A stretch of DNA of 11,603 bases from Patescibacteria group bacterium (lineage in GTDB: Bacteria > Patescibacteriota > Patescibacteriia > UBA9934 > GWF2-40-263), in the NCBI GenBank assembly GCA_004298405.1, contig SCSL01000036.1, positions 1-11,603 of the forward strand, given 5' to 3'. Position numbers and translations under genes: made by a program. Under the pieces are notes generated by a model, which saw only the letters and a program-made list of their open reading frames with translations, did no database searches and was not told the DNA's origin. Every line of letters begins with the position of its first letter. Position 1 is the first letter of the stretch. This document shows positions 1 to 6,209 of this stretch, one piece after another.

Positions 1-18
1 CCCTAACCCCCTTCCCCC

Positions 19-774
19 ATGATCCCATACTTCCAATTCACGACCATTCCTCTAGGTCCCGTCACCATTCAAGTGTGGGGTCTTATGGTTGCCTTGGGAA
101 TCCTTGCGGCGACCTGGGTGGCCACGAAGATGGCACGGGCAAGGGGACAGGATCCGAAGATCATTTGGGACTTAAGTGTTTGGGTGATTACCGGCGCGTT
201 TCTCATGGCGCGTGTGTTCATGGTGATCTACGAACCGGCCTATTACTTTGCCGATCCCCTCGAATTTTTTCGCATCTGGCATGGTGGATTTTCGATCATG
301 GGAGGGTTTCTTGGGGCAACGATTGCGGGAATTTGGTTCCTGCGCCGAAGGCATGTCGACGTGCATGCTTACGCCGATTCCGCGATCTTCGGTCTTCCCG
401 TAGGGATTTTCATTGGACGCATTGGATGTTTTCTTATTCATGACCATCCCGGCACGCTCACGGACTTTGCGCTGGGCGTGAAGTATCCCGACGGTGTTCG
501 ACACGATCACGGTTTGTACGATTCGATCAACGGCCTCGTGTTGTTTCTCCTGTTTCTTTTACTTGCTCGGCGTGGGGCAAAGACAGGGACGTATATCATC
601 GTATTCTTGATCTGGTACGGCGTGGTTCGATTCTTTCTCGATTTCCTGCGCGCCACTAACGGTCCCATCGTCGACACTCGATACTTCTCCCTCACTCCCG
701 CCCAGTACGCCGCGATTCTCATGGTTGTCGGGGGTGTGTGGATTTGGAGGAAAAAATTGTCGAGCAAAGTTTGA
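19..774 (+). CDS. lgt: Prolipoprotein diacylglyceryl transferase (divergent Lgt)
   Basis: Predicted polytopic inner-membrane enzyme that moves diacylglycerol from phosphatidylglycerol onto the lipobox cysteine of prolipoproteins, the first step of lipoprotein maturation. The 251-residue length is near the family norm, with about seven hydrophobic segments. Recognisable signatures are WHGGFSIMGG (residues 87-96), the Lgt signature GRIGCFLIHDHPG (133-145) and YGVVRFFLDFLR (200-211). Against E. coli Lgt as I remember it, R143, G154 and R239 are kept (R134, G145, R204). Y26, H103, N146, E151 and E243 appear as W20, M94, C137, D142 and D208. Cysteine at the N146 position occurs in other Lgt lineages, so I read this as a divergent clade rather than a dead enzyme. 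No SD precedes the ATG, but only 18 upstream bases are visible. A terminator follows. A lipoprotein candidate lies at 10930. Confidence 0.9.
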   Translation: MIPYFQFTTIPLGPVTIQVWGLMVALGILAATWVATKMARARGQDPKIIWDLSVWVITGAFLMARVFMVIYEPAYYFADPLEFFRIWHGGFSIMGGFLGATIAGIWFLRRRHVDVHAYADSAIFGLPVGIFIGRIGCFLIHDHPGTLTDFALGVKYPDGVRHDHGLYDSINGLVLFLLFLLLARRGAKTGTYIIVFLIWYGVVRFFLDFLRATNGPIVDTRYFSLTPAQYAAILMVVGGVWIWRKKLSSKV

Positions 775-789
775 CAAAAATGGCATTCG

Positions 790-822
790 AAAATAGCCTG
801 AAAGACAAGGCTGTTTTTATTT
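790..822 (+). terminator. Rho-independent terminator after lgt
   Basis: A 10-bp stem pairs 790-799 with 808-817 (AGCCT with AGGCT, one T-G wobble, then an A/T-rich base) around an 8-base loop. A T-rich tract, TTTTTATTT, begins at 814. It lies 15 bases after the lgt stop and would isolate lgt from the regulator at 856. Confidence 0.75.
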
Positions 823-855
823 ATCCACACAACTCAGTCAGGTTTTTCGCCACCT

Positions 856-1611
856 ATGTCTAAGCTTCCTACACTATCAGAAGAGACGCTTGAACTTTTG
901 GGACTCAAACCAAAGGACATGATGGTCTACACGCACCTTCTCAAACTGGGAACCGCCCCTTTGCGTCGCATTGCAGAGGTGACAAATCTGAATCGCGGAA
1001 CCACCTACGATGCCCTCAAACATCTTATCGATGTGGGACTTGTCTCGCACATGGACGCCAAGACGCATCGCTATTTCACGGCCGAGGACCCGCAAAAACT
1101 GAGCGGGCTTGCTGTGCGACGCGAAGTTGCGATTCAAGAAGCTCAGCTCAAACTCAAAGATGTCGTGCCGCAGTTCCAAGAGCTTTTAGGGATGAGTTCC
1201 CATCGACCAAGCGTGCGTTACTACGAGGGCGAGTCAGGCGTGCGAGACATTCTCACCGATGTCCTCAAGACATCCGGGTATGCGAAAGAAAAACTTTTCC
1301 GCATCTATTCATCGGAAGGGATTCGCGACCTTATTGCCCACGCATGGCCAGGATTCATCAAAAAACGCGTGCGCAAAGGAGTTCGGGTAAAAACGATTTC
1401 GATTGGAGCCGGTGGACGCACGTATGGATTGGATGAGCGCAAATGGCTCACGCAAACCAATAAAGCACCGTCCTACATCTTCATCTACCCTGGCAAGACC
1501 GCGTTTGTCTCACTGGATGAACGTCGGCAACTGTTCGGCGTCATCATCGAGGATGAAGCGATCGCCGCAACGCAAGAGATGATCTTTGATGCGTTATGGA
1601 AAATGATGTGA
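856..1611 (+). CDS. TrmB-family winged-helix transcriptional regulator
   Basis: A 251-residue cytoplasmic DNA-binding regulator. An N-terminal winged helix-turn-helix spans about residues 10-80: LGTAPLRRIAEVTNLNRGTTYDALKHL has the spacing of TrmB HTH domains, and the wing runs through GLVSHMDAKTHRYFTAEDP. A charged helix, probably a coiled-coil dimerisation linker, spans about 82-113. The C-terminal part (118-251) starts with YYEGESGVRDIL and contains VRVKTISIG and IFIYPGKTAFVSLDERRQLFGVII, as in the sensor-like half of bacterial TrmB-like proteins. Archaeal TrmB proteins sense sugars; I see nothing here that fixes a ligand. The ATG at 856 has only a distant AGG (841-843), so initiation looks SD-independent. 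It is preceded by the lgt terminator and followed by the twin hairpins, so it is probably monocistronic. The target genes are unknown. Confidence 0.85.
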   Translation: MSKLPTLSEETLELLGLKPKDMMVYTHLLKLGTAPLRRIAEVTNLNRGTTYDALKHLIDVGLVSHMDAKTHRYFTAEDPQKLSGLAVRREVAIQEAQLKLKDVVPQFQELLGMSSHRPSVRYYEGESGVRDILTDVLKTSGYAKEKLFRIYSSEGIRDLIAHAWPGFIKKRVRKGVRVKTISIGAGGRTYGLDERKWLTQTNKAPSYIFIYPGKTAFVSLDERRQLFGVIIEDEAIAATQEMIFDALWKMM

Positions 1612-1618
1612 GTCGGGG

Positions 1619-1693
1619 GCAGGAGCTACAGAAGAAATAAATTTCTTACTGGCAAAGCCGGGCTAAGAAATTTATTTCTTCTGTAGCACCTGC
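1619..1693 (+). repeat. Large palindromic hairpin repeat 1
   Basis: A 23-bp perfect inverted repeat (1626-1648 with 1664-1686) extends to 30 bp (1619-1648 with 1664-1693) with a single A-A mismatch at 1624/1688. The 15-base loop 1649-1663 is CTGGCAAAGCCGGGC and can itself close a small GGC-AAA-GCC tip. Each arm also holds an internal quasi-palindrome, AAGAAAT-AA-ATTTCTT. No T-run follows, so it is not a classical terminator, although it sits 7 bases after the regulator gene and could protect its mRNA 3' end. It resembles REP-type or MITE-like non-coding palindromes. Confidence 0.85.
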
Positions 1694-1712
1694 TGGTAAA
1701 GGTGTGAGAGGA

Positions 1713-1787
1713 GGGGTCAGGTGTGACATAAAAGATTTTTTGGCCCGGCTTTGCCAGCAACAAATCTTTTGTGTCATACCTGACCCC
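1713..1787 (+). repeat. Large palindromic hairpin repeat 2, opposite orientation
   Basis: A 26-bp stem pairs 1713-1738 with 1762-1787, all pairs valid on the plus strand including two G-T wobbles (1723/1777 and 1729/1771). The loop 1739-1761 carries GCCCGGCTTTGCCAG (1743-1757), the exact reverse complement of the loop of hairpin 1. The outer arm starts GGGGTCAGG and aligns with the outer arm of hairpin 1 at 14 of 21 positions, so the two look like diverged copies of one palindromic family placed in opposite orientation. The right arm ends 5 bases before the SD of the gene at 1802, so folding could affect its translation. Confidence 0.85.
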
Positions 1788-1792
1788 ACTTT

Positions 1793-1797
1793 GGAGG
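1793..1797 (+). promoter_or_regulatory. Shine-Dalgarno of the YdcF-like gene
   Basis: GGAGG lies 4 bases before the ATG at 1802. Its closeness to hairpin 2 (ending at 1787) is unusual, because a ribosome docking here would abut or clash with the folded stem. Confidence 0.7.
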
Positions 1798-1801
1798 ATT
1801 C

Positions 1802-2332
1802 ATGCTCACTTCAGCGGTTGTGATGTACTGTGGTCCTTACGACGAGGGGAACCAGCCGCCCACTCGTCGGATCGATCACGCGATCGCACTCTCTCGTCGT
1901 TTTGATCTCCCGCTTTTCATTGCGGGTGACGCGTTCGAGGGGAAAGAGATCGATCGATTCTCTGTCCGAGCGTGGGAAGCGGGTGTTGCGTCGGTGATTC
2001 CCGCCTTCGATCCTCGCCATTGCACGCTTGCGGATGCACAGGCGGTCGCTCGCGAGATCCTCAGTCGAGACCTTGCTTGCCTCTCGCATCTCCACCTCGT
2101 CACCGACTGGTGGCACATGGACAGGGCGTCGACGATGCTCGAGCGTGAGCTCGCGCAAATCCTTGGTCGGATCGTCCGTGTTCAGCCCTCTTCTGTTTTT
2201 AGTGGACCGGCTCCTTCGAGGTTGGTTCACGAGAACGAACGGCAGGGTCTGAACGACTACCTCGTTGGTACCTACGGCCAACGTCAGGTCGTCGACCCGC
2301 TCATTCATCGTCCCGTGCAACCCACTCTCTGA
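1802..2332 (+). CDS. YdcF/DUF218-like protein
   Basis: A 176-residue protein without a clear signal peptide. Its layout follows the YdcF/ElyC/SanA (DUF218) Rossmann-like family: an N-terminal strand (SAVVMYCGPYDEG, 4-16); R22/R23 followed by a helix; the strand LFIAGDA (38-44) where the family usually has a Ser-Gly-Gly type turn; W58 to V62, a helix then Gly-Val; CTLADAQAVAREIL (74-87) at the position of the usual Ser-Thr-x-x-Asn helix; and LHLVTDWWHMDRA (97-109), matching the His-x-x-Arg-Ala signature with H105 and R108. The usual Asn of the middle motif seems replaced by D78. Members are linked to envelope or nucleotide-like substrates, mostly without a defined reaction. The gene has a good SD, starts just after the twin hairpins and ends at a bidirectional terminator. 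Family call moderate, function unknown. Confidence 0.6.
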   Translation: MLTSAVVMYCGPYDEGNQPPTRRIDHAIALSRRFDLPLFIAGDAFEGKEIDRFSVRAWEAGVASVIPAFDPRHCTLADAQAVAREILSRDLACLSHLHLVTDWWHMDRASTMLERELAQILGRIVRVQPSSVFSGPAPSRLVHENERQGLNDYLVGTYGQRQVVDPLIHRPVQPTL

Positions 2333-2339
2333 AACGAAA

Positions 2340-2376
2340 AAAGGCGCCAGCACAACGGCTAGGCGCTTTTCTTTTT
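2340..2376. terminator. Bidirectional intrinsic terminator between convergent genes
   Basis: A 9-bp stem pairs 2340-2348 (AAAGGCGCC) with 2362-2370 (GGCGCTTTT), with one G-T wobble and a 13-base loop. TTTTCTTTTT follows on the plus strand and GCCTTTTTT on the minus strand. It serves the plus gene ending at 2332 and the minus gene ending at 2375, whose stop codon lies in the T-rich flank. Confidence 0.8.
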
Positions 2377-2755
2377 AACTCCAGAGCGTTCCCCAGAGTC
2401 CTTTTTTCTTTGTTGTGCTTGAGTTGGTCGATTGGGTAGGGGATGAAGGTGCTCCCTTGAGACTTCTCGCGAACTCCGCAATTCGACGCATCTCTTGTTC
2501 AACAAGAGATCCCTCGTATTCGCCCGCGTGAGCGCTCGTCCCTTCATAGCTCGCTTCCTTCTGATCGATATGAAGGTTCACCTGGATCCCGCCGTTCATG
2601 TCCTCGACATAAGCGTGGTAACGAGGAAATCGTTCCCCTGCGACGCGCCTCACATAACTTATCTGTCCCGCTCGCGTTCGTTGTTCGCCATAGCCAAGTC
2701 GTCGCAGAAGATTCCGAGCCGTTTCAGAAAGGGGACCTGCAAAGAACTGTTTCAT
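2375..2755 (-). CDS. Small conserved protein of unknown function, paralog A
   Basis: A 126-residue soluble protein without signal or membrane segments. The core contains RFPRYHAYV (42-50), then VNLHIDQK (59-66) and YEGSLVEQEMRRI (80-92). The C-terminal tail (from about 99) is low-complexity Ser/Thr/Lys (PSSPTQSTNSSTTKKKG) and ends in LWGTLWS. The same three core motifs recur in the upstream gene at 2752-3084, so the two are tandem duplicates. From memory, small proteins of this pattern (FPR-[FY]-H-x-Y followed by LH-[ILF]-D) are common in CPR genomes without an assigned function. The ATG overlaps the TGA of the preceding gene as ATGA, and no SD is visible, which points to translational coupling. 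The tail separates it from its paralog. Confidence 0.75.
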   Translation of the reverse strand: MKQFFAGPLSETARNLLRRLGYGEQRTRAGQISYVRRVAGERFPRYHAYVEDMNGGIQVNLHIDQKEASYEGTSAHAGEYEGSLVEQEMRRIAEFARSLKGAPSSPTQSTNSSTTKKKGLWGTLWS

Positions 2756-3084
2756 AAAGAATGATAAATTTTTTTCAGACTATCTTGTCCCTGAATGGCT
2801 TCTAAAAGACGTCGCATCTCCTCGTTGACCCTCCCGCCTTCGTAGGCCCACGCCTTGTCGTGATTGCCTTTGTGATTGATGGTGTCCAGCGCGTCAAAGT
2901 GCAGATCGATCTCCATTCCTCGATCGTCCATTGACACATAGGCATGGAATCGAGGGAAACGAGGATCGTTCAGACTTCGATGATAACACGCTCGTCCTGC
3001 TTCCACACAATGTCGAACATACCCCGCTTTTGTCATAAGAGCTTCGGGAGTCGCTGGAAGGGGATGAGGCAGAAGACGTTTCAT
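2752..3084 (-). CDS. Small conserved protein of unknown function, paralog B
   Basis: A 110-residue soluble protein and first gene of the minus-strand pair. It shares with its neighbour MK at the start, AGYVRH versus LGYGEQ near residue 20, RFPRFHAYV (42-50), IDLHFDAL (59-66) and YEGGRVNEEMRRLL (81-94). The alternation of short strands around His/Asp motifs followed by a C-terminal helix suggests a small alpha/beta domain. The conserved His and Asp (H47 in HAYV, H62 and D64 in LHFD) could be functional, but no enzyme family is recognised. The ATG at 3084 has only a weak GGA before it (TGGAATATG). A possible promoter lies directly upstream, which would make the transcript almost leaderless. It lacks the Ser/Thr-rich tail of the downstream copy. 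Confidence 0.75.
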   Translation of the reverse strand: MKRLLPHPLPATPEALMTKAGYVRHCVEAGRACYHRSLNDPRFPRFHAYVSMDDRGMEIDLHFDALDTINHKGNHDKAWAYEGGRVNEEMRRLLEAIQGQDSLKKIYHSL

Positions 3085-3089
3085 ATTCC

Positions 3090-3119
3090 AGCATGGTCAG
3101 AGAATCGGCAGTATGTCAA
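3090..3119 (-). promoter_or_regulatory. Candidate sigma70-type promoter for the minus-strand pair
   Basis: On the minus strand a perfect TTGACA (3114-3119) is followed after 18 bases by CATGCT (3090-3095), a poor -10 hexamer. Transcription would start at or within a few bases of the ATG at 3084. The -35 is strong and the -10 weak, so the call is tentative. Confidence 0.35.
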
Positions 3120-3208
3120 TGATTTTAAATTCAGCGCAATTTTTTAAAGTCTCTTCTCAGCCGTTTTAGCGGCGTTTGAGAACGACTGTGGCTCGCGTGC
3201 AAAATGAC

Positions 3209-3222
3209 GGGGCTAAAGCCCC
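3209..3222. other. Short GC hairpin in the divergent spacer
   Basis: GGGGCTAAAGCCCC is a 5- to 6-bp perfect palindrome with a tight centre. A second small one, GCCG-TTTTAG-CGGC, lies at 3160-3173. Neither is followed by a T-run on either strand. The rest of the 3085-3321 spacer holds only the two candidate promoters. Confidence 0.35.
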
Positions 3223-3249
3223 TAAGAAGCAAAATAGAAGGCAAATCGC

Positions 3250-3278
3250 TTTTCAATTTTTCTCAATCTTGTTATAGT
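3250..3278 (+). promoter_or_regulatory. Candidate promoter of tRNA-Ser and downstream genes
   Basis: TTTTCA (3250-3255), 17 bases, then TATAGT (3273-3278), with TG one base before the -10 (extended -10). Transcription would begin near 3285, about 37 bases before the tRNA. It is the only good promoter-like sequence seen before the 3322-7946 block. Confidence 0.5.
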
Positions 3279-3321
3279 CTGCGCGCATTCGGACGTGAGC
3301 TGAAATTGACTCATGTCCCAT

Positions 3322-3409
3322 GGAGAGGTCGCATAGTGGCCTAGTGCACACGCTTGGAAAGCGTGCATACCGCAAGGTATCGAGAGTTCGAATCTCTCCC
3401 TCTCCGCCA
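3322..3409 (+). tRNA. tRNA-Ser(GGA)
   Basis: An 88-base class II tRNA. The acceptor stem pairs GGAGAGG (3322-3328) with CCTCTCC (3399-3405), with discriminator G and an encoded CCA (3407-3409). The anticodon stem CACGC/GCGTG (3349-3353, 3361-3365) holds the loop TTGGAAA with anticodon GGA (3356-3358), which reads UCC and UCU serine codons. A long variable arm, TACCGCAAGGTA (3368-3379), and the T-arm GAGAG-TTCGAAT-CTCTC (3382-3398) confirm the serine type. The run of seven T at 3414-3420 just after the CCA may give partial termination before the antiporter gene, which starts only 14 bases downstream. Confidence 0.97.
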
Positions 3410-3423
3410 ACGATTTTTTTATA

Positions 3424-4386
3424 ATGAATATGTTTCTCAACATCCTTCTCGTTCTAGGCGGTTTTTATGTCCTTATTAAGGGAGCCGATTATCTTGTGAA
3501 TGGTTCTTCTTCCCTTGCTCGACGTTTGGGAGTTCCGGCGCTGGTTGTTGGACTTACCGTGGTGGCATTTGGCACATCTTCGCCAGAGCTGTTTGTGAAC
3601 ATCATCGCCGCGATAAACGGTTCGACGGACATTGCGATTGGGAACGTGCTTGGGAGCAATCTTGCCAACATTCTCGTGATTCTAGGGGTCACAACTCTTA
3701 TTGCTCCACTGAAGCTGAAGAGCAGTACGATTTGGAAGGAAATTCCGTTTAGCTTGTTAGCGGCTATCCTTGTCTTAGTTCTTGGAGCAGACATGTTTCT
3801 TGAGGGATCGCCACAGAATCTTCTTGGGCGCATCGATGGAATAGTTCTCATCGCATTTTTTCTTATTTTTTTAGTATACACTTTCGGGATTCGTGAAAGT
3901 GGAGAGCAACCCAGGACTAAAATCGAACAGATGTCATTGTGGAAGTCGATCCTGTTTATCTTGGGTGGACTGGTGGCACTCATCTTAGGCGGACAATTTG
4001 TTGTGACGGGAGCAACAGCTATTGCTCTCTTTTTCGGGATTAGTGAAAACCTAATCGGTCTCACGATTGTTGCTGTGGGGACATCACTCCCTGAACTTGT
4101 CTCAAGTATCGTCGCGGCTCGAAAGGGACACCAAGATATTGCCATCGGAAACGTCGTGGGCTCCAACATTTTTAACATCTTTTTTGTCCTTGGGATGACG
4201 TCCATTATCACCCCCCTTCCGTTTAATGCGCCAAATATTGTTGATGCATTCGCCGTTGTTACCGCAACGCTCCTCATGTTTTTTCTTCTTTTTGTCGGAA
4301 AGCGTCAGACCCTGCACCGTATGGAGGGGAGCATCTTTTTGCTGATGTATGTTGGCTTCATCCTCTTCGCCATTGTAAGAGGGTAG
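3424..4386 (+). CDS. CaCA-family sodium/calcium-type antiporter (YrbG-like)
   Basis: A 320-residue integral membrane protein with about ten hydrophobic segments arranged as two homologous halves, the hallmark of the Ca2+:cation antiporter family. The alpha-1 repeat has AFGTSSPELFVN (48-59) and GNVLGSNLANI (73-83). The alpha-2 repeat has AVGTSLPELVSS (217-228) and GNVVGSNIFNI (242-252). E55 and E224 in the two GTS-x-PE motifs correspond to the ion-coordinating glutamates of the family. A polar loop (157-170) joins the halves. It probably exchanges Ca2+ for Na+ or H+ across the cytoplasmic membrane; ion choice cannot be read from sequence. There is no SD and the ATG is only 14 bases after the tRNA CCA end; ATG at 3430 is an alternative. 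It lies 20 bases before dnaG, so co-transcription is likely. Confidence 0.93.
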   Translation: MNMFLNILLVLGGFYVLIKGADYLVNGSSSLARRLGVPALVVGLTVVAFGTSSPELFVNIIAAINGSTDIAIGNVLGSNLANILVILGVTTLIAPLKLKSSTIWKEIPFSLLAAILVLVLGADMFLEGSPQNLLGRIDGIVLIAFFLIFLVYTFGIRESGEQPRTKIEQMSLWKSILFILGGLVALILGGQFVVTGATAIALFFGISENLIGLTIVAVGTSLPELVSSIVAARKGHQDIAIGNVVGSNIFNIFFVLGMTSIITPLPFNAPNIVDAFAVVTATLLMFFLLFVGKRQTLHRMEGSIFLLMYVGFILFAIVRG

Positions 4387-4406
4387 CGCTATGGTAAGCT
4401 CTGACC

Positions 4407-6173
4407 ATGGATCCAAAAGATGAAATCAAACAAAAGCTCGATATCCTGGATCTCGTGAGCGAGTATGTCGTCCTTAAGCCCTCTGGTTCGACCGGGTTTA
4501 AGGGACTTTGTCCGTTCCACTCAGAAAAATCTCCCTCCTTTCATGTATCTCAAGATCGCCAGAACTGGCATTGTTTTGGATGCAATGAAGGAGGAGATTG
4601 TTTTAGTTTCGTCATGAAGATGGAGGGAATGACATTTCCTGAGGCGTTACTGCATTTGGGAAAAAAAGTGGGCATCGAAGTCCGTAGGCTTTCAACCACA
4701 CAGGCAAATACTCGATCGCGGATGTTGCAAGTGAATGATCTTGCACAAAAGTTTTATAAGAAAATTTTGATGGATTCTTCCAAAGCATCCGCGGCACGCG
4801 ACTATGTTCAGACGCGGCGGATCCCTCCTGAGCTTTCTGACCGATTTGGCATCGGCTTTGCCACAAACGATTGGGACGCGCTTTCGAAATTCCTTCTCAC
4901 GCGCGGTTTTTCCGAAGGCGAACTTGTCCAAGCGGGACTTTCCCTACGACGCAAACAAGGATCTGGGGTCATCGATCGGTTTCGAAATCGTCTCATGATC
5001 CCCTTGCGGGATCATCATGGAGATACGGTTGGGTTTACGGGGAGGAGTATGCCTGGCGACGAGCACGGACCCAAGTACATGAATTCTCCAGAGACGCCGA
5101 TCTACTCCAAAAGTCGTCTCTTATTCGGTTTGGATCTTGCAAAGCGCCCCGCGCGCGATGCGGGATACATCGTCATCGTTGAGGGAAATCTTGATGTGGT
5201 TGCCTCGCACAAGGCGGGAGTCGAATATATCGTCGCGTCATCTGGAACGGCGTTTACGCAAGAACAACTTGAATTGCTCAAGCGGTACACATCGACGATC
5301 GTCTTTGCCTTTGATTCAGATGCGGCGGGACTGAAGGCCGCGAAGAAGGGAATGAGTCTTGCGCGTGCGCTTGAGTTTGATATTCGCACAGCGATTCTTC
5401 CAGAAGGCGTGAAAGATCCTGACGAGCTTGTTCAAACAAATCCAGAACTCTGGAAGTCCCTTGTGGAACATTCGGTGCCCGTCATGCAATTTTTGATCGC
5501 GCACACCACACGCGGTCGTGATCTCAAGAAGATTGATGACAAGCGAGCGGTGGCTGCTGAACTTCTTCCAGCCCTTGGGGAAATGTCTTCTGTGGTCGAG
5601 CGCGAGCATTGGTTGCAAGTCGTCGCTGACCTCCTACAAATTGCCGCTGACCAACTCCGTCCCTCTATTGTACGAATTCCTTCCTCCGCCACCTCCGCCA
5701 CCTCATCCACCTCCGCCACCTTCCTCACCAAATCCGAAAAAGCCCGTCGCCTTCTCTTTGGCTACATCGTAAACACCACAGATGCGTTTGACACATTTCG
5801 CAAACGACTCGAAAAAGTATTTGAAGGAGAGGAGTTGTGGATAACTCTTTACAAGTTGGCGGCAGACACGTATTATTCAGTGAGTCAACCAGCACAAAAA
5901 ACCCATTTTTCGCGGATTCAAGACCTGTTATCTGGTCATCCACAGCAAGCCGTGCTTCAACACATGCTTGATACATCCATGTTCATGGCCGATGAAACCT
6001 TTCAGGATCTTCCGCCACAAAAGGTGCTGGAGCATATCGACCAACTCTTTTGCCTGCTTGACGAAGAACTCACCGCGCACAAGCGCGTGACACTCGCTCG
6101 CGAACTTCGACAAGCAGAAGCGACCGGGGACACAGAAGCGATCTCGGCGCTCATGAGCCAATTAAATGAATAG
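4407..6173 (+). CDS. dnaG: DNA primase DnaG
   Basis: A 588-residue primase that makes RNA primers at the replication fork. The N-terminal CHC2 zinc-binding domain has C35-P-F-H38 and H55-C56-F-G-C59. The RNA-polymerase core follows, with RFRNRLMIPLRD (191-202) and KYMNSPET (223-230). The TOPRIM domain has IVIVEGNLDVV (255-265, E259) and AFDSDAAG (301-308, D303 and D305), the Mg2+-binding acidic residues. A low-complexity Ser-Ala-Thr linker (426-438) leads to the C-terminal helical region expected to bind the DnaB helicase. Length is typical. No SD lies before the ATG. Following the antiporter and preceding rpoD by 36 bases, it keeps the dnaG-rpoD order seen in many bacteria; rpsU, often the third member, is absent here. 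Confidence 0.97.
   Translation: MDPKDEIKQKLDILDLVSEYVVLKPSGSTGFKGLCPFHSEKSPSFHVSQDRQNWHCFGCNEGGDCFSFVMKMEGMTFPEALLHLGKKVGIEVRRLSTTQANTRSRMLQVNDLAQKFYKKILMDSSKASAARDYVQTRRIPPELSDRFGIGFATNDWDALSKFLLTRGFSEGELVQAGLSLRRKQGSGVIDRFRNRLMIPLRDHHGDTVGFTGRSMPGDEHGPKYMNSPETPIYSKSRLLFGLDLAKRPARDAGYIVIVEGNLDVVASHKAGVEYIVASSGTAFTQEQLELLKRYTSTIVFAFDSDAAGLKAAKKGMSLARALEFDIRTAILPEGVKDPDELVQTNPELWKSLVEHSVPVMQFLIAHTTRGRDLKKIDDKRAVAAELLPALGEMSSVVEREHWLQVVADLLQIAADQLRPSIVRIPSSATSATSSTSATFLTKSEKARRLLFGYIVNTTDAFDTFRKRLEKVFEGEELWITLYKLAADTYYSVSQPAQKTHFSRIQDLLSGHPQQAVLQHMLDTSMFMADETFQDLPPQKVLEHIDQLFCLLDEELTAHKRVTLARELRQAEATGDTEAISALMSQLNE
5685..5720 (+). repeat. 9-base tandem repeat in the dnaG linker
   Basis: Units of TCCGCCACC (Ser-Ala-Thr): two perfect tandem units, then TCATCCACC, then another perfect unit, encoding residues 427-438. 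The flanks (TTCCTTCC and TTCCTCACC) are similarly C/T rich. It sits between the TOPRIM core and the C-terminal domain, where length change should be tolerated. Confidence 0.8.
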
Positions 6174-6175
6174 AA

Positions 6176-6189
6176 GGCGCTTTGGCGCC
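6176..6189 (+). other. Short hairpin in the dnaG-rpoD gap
   Basis: GGCGC-TTTG-GCGCC forms a 5-bp stem with a 4-base loop, followed by the moderately T-rich CGTATTTCTTGTTT. It could be a leaky attenuator or mRNA processing site between the primase and sigma genes. The T-run is interrupted, so a full terminator is unlikely. Confidence 0.35.
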
Positions 6190-6209
6190 CGTATTTCTTG
6201 TTTCCCGTT

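Noticed and set aside
771..799. TTGACA with TAGCCT as a promoter for the TrmB-like gene
   Set aside because: The -10 matches only three of six positions and lies in the stem of the lgt terminator. TTGACA partly arises from the stop codon context.
1619..1787. CRISPR array or riboswitch at the twin hairpins
   Set aside because: There are only two units in opposite orientation, no regular direct repeats and spacers, and no recognisable riboswitch core.
1811..2353. 180-codon open frame on the minus strand
   Set aside because: It overlaps the YdcF-like gene, has an Arg-rich shadow composition, and its start would lie in the terminator region.
3420..3425. Perfect TATAAT overlapping the antiporter ATG
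   Set aside because: There is no -35 at proper distance (the position falls in the tRNA acceptor stem), and transcription would start after the start codon. The A/T run explains it.
3489..4277. Long 262-codon open frame on the minus strand
   Set aside because: It lies fully antisense to the antiporter gene, whose duplicated CaCA motifs are unmistakable. The minus product is low-quality Arg/Thr/Ser-rich sequence without domains.
5690..5720. Frameshift or misassembly in dnaG at the low-complexity stretch
   Set aside because: The frame is open on both sides, repeat units are whole codons, and the protein has normal DnaG length.
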